Shown one piece after another: positions 16,507 through 25,567 of a DNA stretch of 35,438 nucleotides (the first letter of the stretch is position 1; each line of letters opens with the position of its first letter). The position numbers were made by a program, and so were the translations under genes. Origin of the DNA: Candidatus Gastranaerophilales bacterium (GTDB lineage Bacteria; Cyanobacteriota; Vampirovibrionia; Gastranaerophilales; Gastranaerophilaceae); contig CALUYS010000001.1 of NCBI GenBank assembly GCA_944325065.1, forward strand, positions 1 through 35,438. Reading direction: 5' to 3'. The notes under the pieces were generated by a model. The model had not been told where the DNA came from. It did not search any database and saw only the letters and a program-made list of their open reading frames with translations.

Positions 16507-17904
16507 TTAAACCTTTTTAATAACTATTTTATATATTTTTTTACTAGAATCTAAAACTTTTAATTTATTGCTTAAGCCTATATTTTTAGCCCATAATATT
16601 TCATTTTTACTAGTTAATAAAATTATTTTATCACGATTATGTTTAAAAATACCTTTATTAATAAAATATTTTTTAAGCTTCATTTTACCGTTTTCAAAAC
16701 CAAATGGTTGGATAATATCGCCGTTTTGCCTATAGCGTATGGAAAACGGCAATGTTAGCATATCAAATGATACAACTTGATAGTCTTCATCCTCTTTTGG
16801 AAAATTATTTGGAACTTTATTTAGTTTTTCAAAAAATATTTTATGCCCGTCAAATTCATAAATTCTATTAAGATTATAAATGGTTAAACATTCTTCATTT
16901 TTTGGCTTTTTTTTATAAATATAAAAATATTGACTGTTTGAAAATAAAAATAATTCAGCTGAAATTGATATAATTTTTCCATTTTTTAAATTTGAGTTGT
17001 CAAAAATGAATGTACAAATTTCATTTATTTTTTTATAATTCCAATCAAGTTTATTTTCTTGCAAAATTTGAGAAATAAGTTTTGTTTTTAAGGCAAGATT
17101 TAAATTTATAAATTTTTTTGTATTATATTTTTTTTTGTTTAAAATTAGTTCATTATTATCGAAAGTCAAAATGTCTTTTAGCTTTTTATCAAGTATTTTA
17201 TCCAAAAAATCCTCTTGTAGATTTATAATATTAATCAGGTTAGAAATGACATCTTCGTAGTTTTTGTTTATATGTAAAAAATGAGTTTTCATTTTGTTTC
17301 TAATGTAGTTGCGAGAAAAATCTGATTGTAAATTTGTGCAATCTATGACAAAGTTTATTTTATTTAGTTTTAAATAATTTTCAATATCAATTCTTTTTAT
17401 ATAAAGCATTGGACGGTATATTTCAAGGTTTTCATTTTTACGATATGGTAAAATACACTTTAAACCTGTTGGAGAAGTTCCTTTTAATATGCGATAAAAA
17501 AAAGTTTCTACATTGTCATTTTGATTATGGGCAAGAAAAATACATTTAGTGTCAAATTTTTGGGAAGCTATTTTAAAAAAATTATATCTTTCATTACGGG
17601 CTTCTAGTTCAGACAATTTTTTATTTGAATTTAATTTGTATGAGTAAAAATCAATGTTCAAATTTTTACATAAATCAGAACAAAATTTTTCATCCTTGTC
17701 GCTTTCAACACCTCTTTGGTTGTGGTTTAAATGTATTGCAACAATTTGTAGATTTATTTTATTTTTTTTAATAACATTATTTAAAGCATAAAGTAAAGAA
17801 GTTGAATCTGCACCGCCAGAAAATCCTACAAGAATGCTTTTGTATTTTTTTTCAATTTGATATTGATTGATAAAATTAAATATAGTATTTTCTAATGTTT
17901 GCAT
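16507..17904 (-). CDS. tilS: tRNA(Ile)-lysidine synthetase
   Basis: 465 aa. Attaches lysine to C34 of the CAU-anticodon tRNA-Ile so that it reads AUA, an essential step in an AT-rich genome full of AUA codons. PP-loop GFSGGADS (27-34), HLNHNQRG, and AHNQNDNVET are present; the C-terminal region contains the TilS substrate-binding domain (RYRQNGDIIQPFG, KKYFINKGI). Its ATG overlaps the end of ldpA by 13 bases, so it is coupled. Confidence 0.93.
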   Translation of the reverse strand: MQTLENTIFNFINQYQIEKKYKSILVGFSGGADSTSLLYALNNVIKKNKINLQIVAIHLNHNQRGVESDKDEKFCSDLCKNLNIDFYSYKLNSNKKLSELEARNERYNFFKIASQKFDTKCIFLAHNQNDNVETFFYRILKGTSPTGLKCILPYRKNENLEIYRPMLYIKRIDIENYLKLNKINFVIDCTNLQSDFSRNYIRNKMKTHFLHINKNYEDVISNLINIINLQEDFLDKILDKKLKDILTFDNNELILNKKKYNTKKFINLNLALKTKLISQILQENKLDWNYKKINEICTFIFDNSNLKNGKIISISAELFLFSNSQYFYIYKKKPKNEECLTIYNLNRIYEFDGHKIFFEKLNKVPNNFPKEDEDYQVVSFDMLTLPFSIRYRQNGDIIQPFGFENGKMKLKKYFINKGIFKHNRDKIILLTSKNEILWAKNIGLSNKLKVLDSSKKIYKIVIKKV

Positions 17905-18824
17905 TTATTCACAAGCCTATTAGCGTTTTCTATTGCTATTTTGTATGGAACATTTTTAATAATTCTTCGAGCATAACTTCCTACTGTAATCCCTGCATAT
18001 TGAATGTTTGAAAGTTTGGCAAGTTGTGATGTCATTTCATTTGTGCCGCCTGAGATAAAAATATAAAAATTTTGAAATTTTAAATACTTTTGAAATAGCT
18101 GTGCACAGGAAACAGCATTAATGGTAGAAGAATAATCGTTTTCTCTCCCCGTCATTGAAAAACCATCAGCTTGGATAATAAGTGGTTTCCCTTCTCGTTT
18201 TTTTATAAAATAATCAGTAAGTTTTATTAATTTATGTTCAGACAAATATTCACGGGAAAAGCAAACAGATATTATCCCATCAAAATTGTTATTTAAATTG
18301 TCAAAAGCTTGTTTTATCATTTTTGTTTTGGAAATAGAAGCATGAAGTTCAATAATTTTTACATTATTTTTATTTGCAAGATTAATAGCATCAAAATCCG
18401 AAACAGAATACTTATTTTTATAAGAGATTGCTTTACATTTACATTTTTGGCATCCAATACATTTTGTTTTATCAATAACAACATTTTTATCTTTTATAAA
18501 AATAGCTTTATGGTGGCATTGTTTTATACATTTAAAACATTTTTTACATTTTTCATTATTTATAAACGCAAAAGAATTGTGTTTATCGTTTTCAATTGCA
18601 AAGCTTAAACTAAATAAAAAATCATTAATATTTTTATTATTGTTTTTAAGTTCTTTAAATACAATATCAATAGCTTTTTGATTGGGTGGGATGTCAATAA
18701 TATCAGTTTTTGTATTTGAATATATATTTATAATGTATTCAATTTCTTTAAAATCTAAATTCCCAAGACCTAAAACAAGTTTAAATAAATTTTTTTCTTT
18801 AAGTTTATAAATAATATTTTCCAT
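17892..18824 (-). CDS. ldpA: LdpA-like iron-sulfur protein (cyanobacterial clock-input family)
   Basis: 310 aa. In Synechococcus, LdpA carries Fe-S clusters and tunes circadian period to redox state. Here the N-terminal part (1-90) has no motif, then a ferredoxin-like region has C93, C96, C99, C103 and C122, C125, C128, C130. The second group spacing is CxxCxxCxC. The C-terminal domain has the family signatures QADGFSMTG (218-226), FISGGTNE (256-263) and AGITVGSYARR (277-287). The family is recognised from memory, without a search. No ribosome site precedes the ATG; an extended -10 lies seven bases upstream. First gene of ldpA-tilS-hpt. A clock role is unlikely to be the ancestral one if the organism lacks Kai proteins; redox sensing is more plausible. 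Confidence 0.8.
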   Translation of the reverse strand: MENIIYKLKEKNLFKLVLGLGNLDFKEIEYIINIYSNTKTDIIDIPPNQKAIDIVFKELKNNNKNINDFLFSLSFAIENDKHNSFAFINNEKCKKCFKCIKQCHHKAIFIKDKNVVIDKTKCIGCQKCKCKAISYKNKYSVSDFDAINLANKNNVKIIELHASISKTKMIKQAFDNLNNNFDGIISVCFSREYLSEHKLIKLTDYFIKKREGKPLIIQADGFSMTGRENDYSSTINAVSCAQLFQKYLKFQNFYIFISGGTNEMTSQLAKLSNIQYAGITVGSYARRIIKNVPYKIAIENANRLVNKCKH

Positions 18825-18831
18825 AATAAAT

Positions 18832-18840
18832 ATTATAACA
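18832..18840 (-). promoter_or_regulatory. Extended -10 of the ldpA operon
   Basis: TGTTATAAT on the minus strand ends seven bases before the ldpA ATG, with no good -35. The start site would fall on or next to the A of the ATG. Confidence 0.5.
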
Positions 18841-18884
18841 TGAAGAATTTTTCTATTTTACATCAAAGTTTGTGTCTGTTATAT

Positions 18885-18890
18885 TATAAT
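18885..18890 (+). promoter_or_regulatory. -10 box of typA
   Basis: TATAAT, 34 bases before the typA ATG; the -35 is weak. It lies back-to-back with the ldpA promoter. Confidence 0.4.
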
Positions 18891-18924
18891 TAAGTAATAG
18901 TAAAAAAGAAGAAAAACAGTAAAT

Positions 18925-20712
18925 ATGGATAATAATAAATTAAGAAATATAGCAATAATCGCACACGTAGACCATGGAAAAACAACTCTTGTTGATTGTA
19001 TGTTAAGACAATGTGGCGTTTTTCGTGAAAACGAGGTAGTTGAAGAAAGAGTTTTAGATAACAATGATATTGAACGTGAAAGAGGAATAACAATCTTAGC
19101 AAAAAATGTATCTGTAAATTATAATGGGTATAAAATAAATATAGTAGACACACCAGGGCACGCAGATTTTGGTGGAGAAGTTGAACGGGTTTTAGGTATG
19201 GTTGATGGTGCATTACTTATTGTTGATGCAGCTGAAGGTCCAATGCCACAAACAAGATTTGTTTTGAAGAAAGCTTTAGAATTGGGTATTAGGGTTATTG
19301 TTGTTGTTAATAAAATAGATAAACCACAAGCTGAACCTGATAAGACAATAGACAAGGTTTTTGATTTATTTACTGAATTAACGGATAATGAATATCTAAT
19401 TGATTTTCCTATAATATATTCATCGAGTTTAAATGGCTATGCAAAAAAAGAACTTGAAGATGAAAATACTGATATAATCCCATTACTTAATTCTATAATT
19501 GAAAATATTAAACCGCCAAAAGGCGATAAAACTAAAAATCTTCAATTTCATGTTACAACACTTGATTATAATGAATATGTAGGTCGTATAGCAATAGGTA
19601 GAATTGTAAATGGTGAAATTAATGCAAATGAAATGGTTTCATTAATAAAAGCTGATAGTTCAGTTCAACGTGGTAAAATTGTTAAATTATTTGGTTTTAA
19701 GGATTTAGGTCGAGTTGAAATACAAAATGCTCAAGCTGGTGATATTGTTGCAATAGCAGGATTTGCAGATATACAAATTGGTGAAACTATTTCATCAATT
19801 GATAATCCTCAAGCTTTACCGTTAATAAAAATTGATGAACCTACATTACAAATGAATTTTCAAGTAAATAATTCACCATTTGCTGGTCAGGAGGGGAAAT
19901 TTGTAACAAGCCGTCAAATACGAAAAAGGTTATATCAGGAGCTTGAAAAAAATGTAAGTTTACGTGTTGAAGATACAGATAACACTGATGTTTTTCGTGT
20001 TAGCGGACGGGGTGAACTACACCTAGGAATACTGATAGAAACAATGCGTCGTGAAGGTTATGAATTTCAAGTTTCAAAACCACAGGTTATTTTAAAAACA
20101 GTGGATAACAAAACTTATGAGCCGTTTGAAAATTTGTTTATTGATGTTCCTGAAGAATATGCAGGTGCTACAATAGAAAAACTTTCAAATAGAAAAGGCG
20201 AATTACAACAAATGCAAGTAGTTGGTACTCGAACTAATATGAGATTTATTATACCCTCTCGTGGGTTGATTGGATTCAGATCAGACTTTATTCGCTTAAC
20301 TCGTGGTGAAGGTATAATGAATCATACGTTTTATGAATATCGAGAATATTCAGGTGATATTGAAAAACAACGCAATGGTTCAATTATTGCACATGAAAAT
20401 GGTGAGACTATACCTTATGCTTTGAAACAATTTGAAGATAGGGGTGTATTTTTTGTTGTTCCAAAAACAAAAGTGTATCGTGGTATGATTATAGGTGAAG
20501 CAAATAGACCTCAAGATGTTGTTGTTAATATTTGTAAAACAAAAAAATTAACAAATATGCGAAGTGCAACTGCAGATGTAATGGTTACACTTCAAGCTCC
20601 CAGGTTGATGTCATTAGAAGATTGTCTTGAGTATATATCAGATGATGAACTTGTTGAAGTTACACCTCAAAATGTTCGTATAAGAAAATTTGACTTGAAT
20701 AAAATAAGATAG
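18925..20712 (+). CDS. typA: Ribosome-associated GTPase TypA/BipA
   Basis: 595 aa, full length. A translational GTPase that binds the ribosome and helps assembly and stress adaptation. G1 AHVDHGKTT (13-21), the RGIT switch (ERERGITI), DTPGHADF (G3), and NKID (G4) are intact; EF-G-like domains II and III and the BipA-specific C-terminal domain (GLIGFRSDF, TRGEGIMNH) follow. The ribosome site is weak. Divergent from ldpA and upstream of valS, with 21 bases between, so typA-valS-ruvC is probably one operon. Confidence 0.96.
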   Translation: MDNNKLRNIAIIAHVDHGKTTLVDCMLRQCGVFRENEVVEERVLDNNDIERERGITILAKNVSVNYNGYKINIVDTPGHADFGGEVERVLGMVDGALLIVDAAEGPMPQTRFVLKKALELGIRVIVVVNKIDKPQAEPDKTIDKVFDLFTELTDNEYLIDFPIIYSSSLNGYAKKELEDENTDIIPLLNSIIENIKPPKGDKTKNLQFHVTTLDYNEYVGRIAIGRIVNGEINANEMVSLIKADSSVQRGKIVKLFGFKDLGRVEIQNAQAGDIVAIAGFADIQIGETISSIDNPQALPLIKIDEPTLQMNFQVNNSPFAGQEGKFVTSRQIRKRLYQELEKNVSLRVEDTDNTDVFRVSGRGELHLGILIETMRREGYEFQVSKPQVILKTVDNKTYEPFENLFIDVPEEYAGATIEKLSNRKGELQQMQVVGTRTNMRFIIPSRGLIGFRSDFIRLTRGEGIMNHTFYEYREYSGDIEKQRNGSIIAHENGETIPYALKQFEDRGVFFVVPKTKVYRGMIIGEANRPQDVVVNICKTKKLTNMRSATADVMVTLQAPRLMSLEDCLEYISDDELVEVTPQNVRIRKFDLNKIR

Positions 20713-20733
20713 TAAAAAGATAGGACTAAATAT

Positions 20734-23382
20734 ATGGAAGCTAAAACAATAGAACAAATGCCAACACAGTATGATGCATTAAATATTGAAAAAGAAATTT
20801 ATAGATTTTGGGAAGAAAATAATTTATTTAAAGCGGATGAAAAATCAAGTAAGCCTCCATATACAATAGTTATTCCACCACCAAATGTAACAGGAGTTTT
20901 ACATATGGGGCATGCATTAGATGGTACATTGCAGGATATTTTGACGCGATATTATAGAATGTCAGGTTATGAAGCTTTGTGGATTCCAGGTACTGATCAT
21001 GCAGGGATTGCTACACAAAATGTTGTTGAAAAGAAATTAAGAGAAGAAAATAAATCACGTTTTGATTTGGGGCGTGAAAAGTTTTTAGAATTAACTTGGA
21101 AGTGGGCAAATGAACATAAAGGAGCAATACTTAATCAGTTTAAACGTCTTGGAGCTTCTTTTGATAGAAGTCGAGAACGGTTTACACTTGATAAAGGTTG
21201 TAACGAAGCTGTTAAAGAAGTATTTGTACGTCTTTATCAAAAAGGATTGATTTATAAAGGTGCTTATATAGTTAACTGGTGCCCTCGTTGTTGTAGTGCC
21301 ATTTCAGATATAGAAACAGAATATGAAACAGAAATGGGATCTTTGTGGGAGATATCATATCCTTTAAAAAATGAATCAGGTGCAATTGTTGTTGCAACAA
21401 CAAGGCCTGAAACTATGTTCGGAGATGTTGCTATTGCTGTTAATCCAAATGATTATAAATATAAAGATTTGGTAGGAAAAAAAGTTGTTATACCATTAAC
21501 AGGGCGAGAAATACCTATCATTGCAGATGATTATGTTGATAAATCTTTTGGAACAGGTGCTGTTAAAATTACTCCGGCTCATGATCCTAATGACTATGAA
21601 GTTGGCAAAAGACACAATTTGAAACCCATTTGGGTTATAGATGAAAATGGAAAAATGAAAACAAATGGTTATGTGCCACAAGAACTTCAAAGTCTTGACC
21701 GATATGAAGCCAGAAAAAAAACAATAGAAATGTTAAAAGTTCAAGAGACTTTGCTTCGGATTTTGCCACATGAACATAATGTTGGTAAATGTCAAAGATG
21801 TAACACTACCATTGAACCATTATTATCTGAACAATGGTTTGTAAAAATGAAACCACTTGCAAAACAAGCTATTGAAGCTATTTATAAAAATGAAGTAAAG
21901 TTTATTCCCGATAGATGGGAAAAAAATTATTTAAGTTGGATGGAAAATATTCGTGATTGGTGCATTTCTCGTCAATTATGGTGGGGACATCAAATCCCTG
22001 CATATTATCATAAAGAAACCGGGGAAATGATTGTTGCAAAAGAAAATCCTAATCCTGAAATTTATAAACAAGATGAAGATGTACTTGATACTTGGTTTTC
22101 ATCAGGTCTTTGGCCTTTTTCAACTTTAAATTGGCCAGATATAGACAATGTTGATTTTAAAAAATTCTACCCTACAACAACTCTTGTGACAGGTTTTGAC
22201 ATTATTTTCTTTTGGGTCGCAAGAATGATTACTATGGGTTATGAATTTACAGATAAGGCTCCATTTTCAACTGTTTATATCCATGGACTTATTCGTGATG
22301 AATCTGGTCAAAAAATGTCAAAGTCTAAAGGAAATACAATTGATCCTGTTCAAATTATTGATAAGTATGGTTCAGATGCGTTAAGGTTTACTTTAACATC
22401 TTTAAATACATATGGTGGACAGGATATTAAAATTAGTGATGAACGTTTTGAATATGGACGTAATTTTGCCAATAAAATATGGAATGCTTCACGATTTATT
22501 TTAATTAATATTTCTGATGTTGATAGAAAAGCAATTGATAATGACAAGTTAACAATTGCTGATAAGTGGATTTTAAATAAATTAAATGAAACCGTAAAAA
22601 TATTTAATGATAATATAAAAGCTTATCGTTTTGGAGAAACTGCGCATGTTTTATATGAGTTTTTTTGGAACAATTTATGTGATTGGTATTTAGAGATATC
22701 TAAAGTTCAACTAAACGATCAAAAAATAAGCATGAATACAAAACGTGTTTTGAAATATGTTTTGGACAGTACTCTTAGACTTTTGCATCCTATTATGCCT
22801 CATATAACAGAAAAGATATGGCAACTTATTCCAAATGTTAAAAATAACGAAAATGATGCTTTAATTCGTGCTAATTTTCCTATTTATATTGATAAAAATA
22901 GTTATCCAAAAGAAAGTAAAGAAATGGAAATTGTTTTTGAAACAATTAAATCTTTACGAAATTTAAGGCAATCTTTTAATATAAGTGTTGGCGTTTCTAT
23001 TGATATCATTATTGATGCTGTTGAAAATGAATTGAATATTTTTAAATCTATTGAAGCATATATTAAACGACTTGCAAAAGTTAATGAAATTTCATATGAT
23101 TTAGGAAAATTAGAAAATAAAAAATGTGCAAATTGTGTTGTTTCAAACTCAAAGATTATTGTACCTTTGAATAATTTGATTAATTTTGAGGATGAAGTTT
23201 CAAGACAAAACAAAAAACTTTTAAAATTAATTAATGAAAAAAAATCACTTGAGGCTCGTTTGAACAATGAAAAATTTATGAAAAATGCTGCTCCTGCATT
23301 AATTGAACAAACAAGAAAAAGGATAAGTGAAATTTTATCTCAAGAAACTGTTATAAATGATTTGATAAAAAATTTAAAATAA
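20734..23382 (+). CDS. valS: Valyl-tRNA synthetase
   Basis: 882 aa. Class I synthetase charging tRNA-Val. HIGH box as HMGH (57-60), KMSKS (527-531), the GTDHAGIATQ signature, an editing domain (CP1) between, with TTRPETMFGD, and a C-terminal coiled-coil arm that touches the tRNA elbow. Length fits the bacterial enzyme. AGGA ribosome site before ATG 20734. Followed after four bases by ruvC. Confidence 0.97.
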   Translation: MEAKTIEQMPTQYDALNIEKEIYRFWEENNLFKADEKSSKPPYTIVIPPPNVTGVLHMGHALDGTLQDILTRYYRMSGYEALWIPGTDHAGIATQNVVEKKLREENKSRFDLGREKFLELTWKWANEHKGAILNQFKRLGASFDRSRERFTLDKGCNEAVKEVFVRLYQKGLIYKGAYIVNWCPRCCSAISDIETEYETEMGSLWEISYPLKNESGAIVVATTRPETMFGDVAIAVNPNDYKYKDLVGKKVVIPLTGREIPIIADDYVDKSFGTGAVKITPAHDPNDYEVGKRHNLKPIWVIDENGKMKTNGYVPQELQSLDRYEARKKTIEMLKVQETLLRILPHEHNVGKCQRCNTTIEPLLSEQWFVKMKPLAKQAIEAIYKNEVKFIPDRWEKNYLSWMENIRDWCISRQLWWGHQIPAYYHKETGEMIVAKENPNPEIYKQDEDVLDTWFSSGLWPFSTLNWPDIDNVDFKKFYPTTTLVTGFDIIFFWVARMITMGYEFTDKAPFSTVYIHGLIRDESGQKMSKSKGNTIDPVQIIDKYGSDALRFTLTSLNTYGGQDIKISDERFEYGRNFANKIWNASRFILINISDVDRKAIDNDKLTIADKWILNKLNETVKIFNDNIKAYRFGETAHVLYEFFWNNLCDWYLEISKVQLNDQKISMNTKRVLKYVLDSTLRLLHPIMPHITEKIWQLIPNVKNNENDALIRANFPIYIDKNSYPKESKEMEIVFETIKSLRNLRQSFNISVGVSIDIIIDAVENELNIFKSIEAYIKRLAKVNEISYDLGKLENKKCANCVVSNSKIIVPLNNLINFEDEVSRQNKKLLKLINEKKSLEARLNNEKFMKNAAPALIEQTRKRISEILSQETVINDLIKNLK

Positions 23383-23386
23383 TATT

Positions 23387-23863
23387 ATGATAATTTTGGG
23401 TATAGATCCTGGACTTGCAATAGTTGGATATAGTATTGTTGAATATAAAGATAAACAATATAAATTATTAGCATCAGGAGCAATAAAAACAAATCAGGAA
23501 GATAGAGAAGAAAAACGACTTCTTGAAATTTATGAAGATATTTGTTTTTTATGTGAGAAATATAATCCTGATGTGGCAAGTATAGAAAAGTTATATTTTT
23601 TTAAAAATCAAAAAACAGTAATGCAAGTTAGTCAGGCACGAGGTGTGATACTTGCAGCTTTGGAAAAATATAAAATATCAATTTATGGTTATACTCCTAT
23701 TGAAGTAAAACAAACAATTACTGGGTTTGGACGAGCTTCAAAGAATGAAGTAAAAAAATATGTTGAATTATATCTTGAGTTGCCAAATACAAGACTTGAT
23801 GATACTATTGACTCAATAGCTATTGCAATATGTCATTCTCGGCAATTTATTAATAAGCAATAA
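23387..23863 (+). CDS. ruvC: Crossover junction endodeoxyribonuclease RuvC
   Basis: 158 aa. Cuts Holliday junctions in the RuvABC complex. Catalytic acids D7 (GIDPG), E67 (SIEKL), D139 and D142 (DDTIDSIAIA) are all present, and the conserved AxGRASKNEV-like loop (GFGRASKNEV) is intact. ruvA and ruvB are not in the window. Directly downstream of valS, with a four-base gap and no separate promoter. Confidence 0.95.
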   Translation: MIILGIDPGLAIVGYSIVEYKDKQYKLLASGAIKTNQEDREEKRLLEIYEDICFLCEKYNPDVASIEKLYFFKNQKTVMQVSQARGVILAALEKYKISIYGYTPIEVKQTITGFGRASKNEVKKYVELYLELPNTRLDDTIDSIAIAICHSRQFINKQ

Positions 23864-23912
23864 TTAATATATTTATGATATAATTTAACAAAATAAAAAA
23901 ATTGGGATAAAG

Positions 23913-24401
23913 ATGGAATTAATAATATTAAAACGCATGGTAATAATATCAGTCATATTAGGAGCTATACTAGGAATAGTAACCATTATTCCTTTTATAA
24001 ATGTATTATCTTTTACCGCAATAATGTTTTTAGCATCCCCAATTGTAATAATGTATATGACAAAATATAATTTAATGGGTATTTTAAATTTAAAGCAAAC
24101 ATTAATATATGGAGCAATCATTGGATTTATTTCATTTTTAGGATTTTCAATAACTTTTGTACCACTTGCAACTATTATAGGGATAATTTATAAAAGTTCA
24201 TTTTACCTAGGTGTAAGCATGCTATTCAGAGAAGGTTTTTTTGTGATGCTTTTAATGGTTATTTTTGTTGCATTATTAGGTGGAGCATTAATGAATTCTT
24301 TTAGTGCTTTAATATACTATCAGATAAGACGGTATTTTTTTAAAGATGAGATAAATGATAACATTTTAAATGGCAATATAGATTATGAAATAGGTGAATG
24401 A
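23913..24401 (+). CDS. Small polytopic membrane protein
   Basis: 162 aa, unknown. About four hydrophobic segments (9-31, 31-51 separated by a Pro, 65-95, 108-138), with a basic/acidic cytosolic tail (RRYFFKDE). No transport or enzyme motif. Ribosome site GGGA (GGGATAAAG) before ATG 23913. Lies between ruvC and mtnA with tight spacing (three bases before mtnA). Confidence 0.7.
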   Translation: MELIILKRMVIISVILGAILGIVTIIPFINVLSFTAIMFLASPIVIMYMTKYNLMGILNLKQTLIYGAIIGFISFLGFSITFVPLATIIGIIYKSSFYLGVSMLFREGFFVMLLMVIFVALLGGALMNSFSALIYYQIRRYFFKDEINDNILNGNIDYEIGE

Positions 24402-24404
24402 ATT

Positions 24405-25466
24405 ATGATATTAAATTCTAAGATAAGAACCATAAAATGGGAAAATAATGTTTCAAAAATGATAGATCAAACAATACTTCCAAATACATATAGTTATGTA
24501 GAAGTTAAGACGATTGATAAAATGTATGAAAATATAAAAAATATGGTAGTTCGAGGTGCACCGGCAATTGGTATAGCAGGGGCACATGGTGTAGTTTTGG
24601 GGGCTTATGAACTAGAAAGAGAAGAAAATGATATTTTAAAATATAAAAATAAGCTTATTGATAGATCAAATTGGCTAAAAACTTCTCGACCGACAGCTGT
24701 CAATTTAAGGTGGGCAATTGATAAGCAGATTGAAATTATTAAAAAATTTGAAGGGTGTAATATTCAAAGATTGATAGATGAACTTGTCGAGAATGTTTTG
24801 AAGCTTGAAAACGATGATATTTTGATAAATCAAAGAATAGGTAAAAATGGAGCAAAATTAGTAAATAAACTTTCAGCAGGCATACTAACCCATTGTAATG
24901 CAGGAGCGTTGGCAACTGTAGGTTATGGTACTGCTTTGGGAGTGATAAGGAGTGCATTTGCAAATGATAAAACGATAAAAGTTTATGCAAATGAAACCCG
25001 ACCTCGTCAACAAGGAGCAAGATTAACAACTTGGGAGTTAATTGAAGATGGTATTGATGTGACATTATTGACAGATGGGATGTGTTCTTATTTTATGAAA
25101 AATGGCTATATCGATATGGTGGTGGTTGGTGCAGATAGAATTGCACTAAATGGTGACACAGCTAATAAAATAGGGACTTATACACTTGCAATATGTGCAA
25201 AATATCATAATATTCCATTTTATATTGCAGCACCAAAGTCAACAATAGATATAAATATTAAATCAGGCAATGAAATACCAATTGAAATGCGAAATGATGA
25301 AGAAGTTTTGATTATTAATGGTGAATCTATTTGTCGTGAAGGTACAAAAACAATAAATCCGTCGTTCGATGTAACCCCAAATGATTTAATAACTGGAATT
25401 ATAACAGAAGATGGCATATTATATCAAAATTATGAAGAAAATATAAAAAGGCTTTTTAATTTGTAA
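24405..25466 (+). CDS. mtnA: Methylthioribose-1-phosphate isomerase
   Basis: 353 aa. Isomerises methylthioribose-1-phosphate in methionine salvage. Signatures VVRGAPAIG, THCNAGALATVGYGTA with C164, NETRPRQQGARLT and GADRIALNGDTANKIGTY with D244 match the MtnA subgroup of the eIF2B-related superfamily; C and D align with its proposed acid/base pair. No other methionine-salvage gene is nearby; a related ribose-1,5-bisphosphate isomerase is less likely. Starts three bases after the membrane protein. Confidence 0.92.
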   Translation: MILNSKIRTIKWENNVSKMIDQTILPNTYSYVEVKTIDKMYENIKNMVVRGAPAIGIAGAHGVVLGAYELEREENDILKYKNKLIDRSNWLKTSRPTAVNLRWAIDKQIEIIKKFEGCNIQRLIDELVENVLKLENDDILINQRIGKNGAKLVNKLSAGILTHCNAGALATVGYGTALGVIRSAFANDKTIKVYANETRPRQQGARLTTWELIEDGIDVTLLTDGMCSYFMKNGYIDMVVVGADRIALNGDTANKIGTYTLAICAKYHNIPFYIAAPKSTIDINIKSGNEIPIEMRNDEEVLIINGESICREGTKTINPSFDVTPNDLITGIITEDGILYQNYEENIKRLFNL

Positions 25467-25567
25467 ATTTTTGTTAATTTTTTTATTTTAAAACCTAAAA
25501 TTATAACAATTTATTATATTTTCATTTTTATTACTTATGTGTAAGTTAGGTATATAGGAATATCAAG

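Noticed and set aside
18309-18608. Plus-strand open frame rich in Phe and Ile inside ldpA
   Set aside because: Antisense shadow of the Lys/Asn-rich LdpA frame, with no start signals.
24405-25466. SAM or other riboswitch before mtnA
   Set aside because: Only three bases separate mtnA from the preceding gene; there is no leader.
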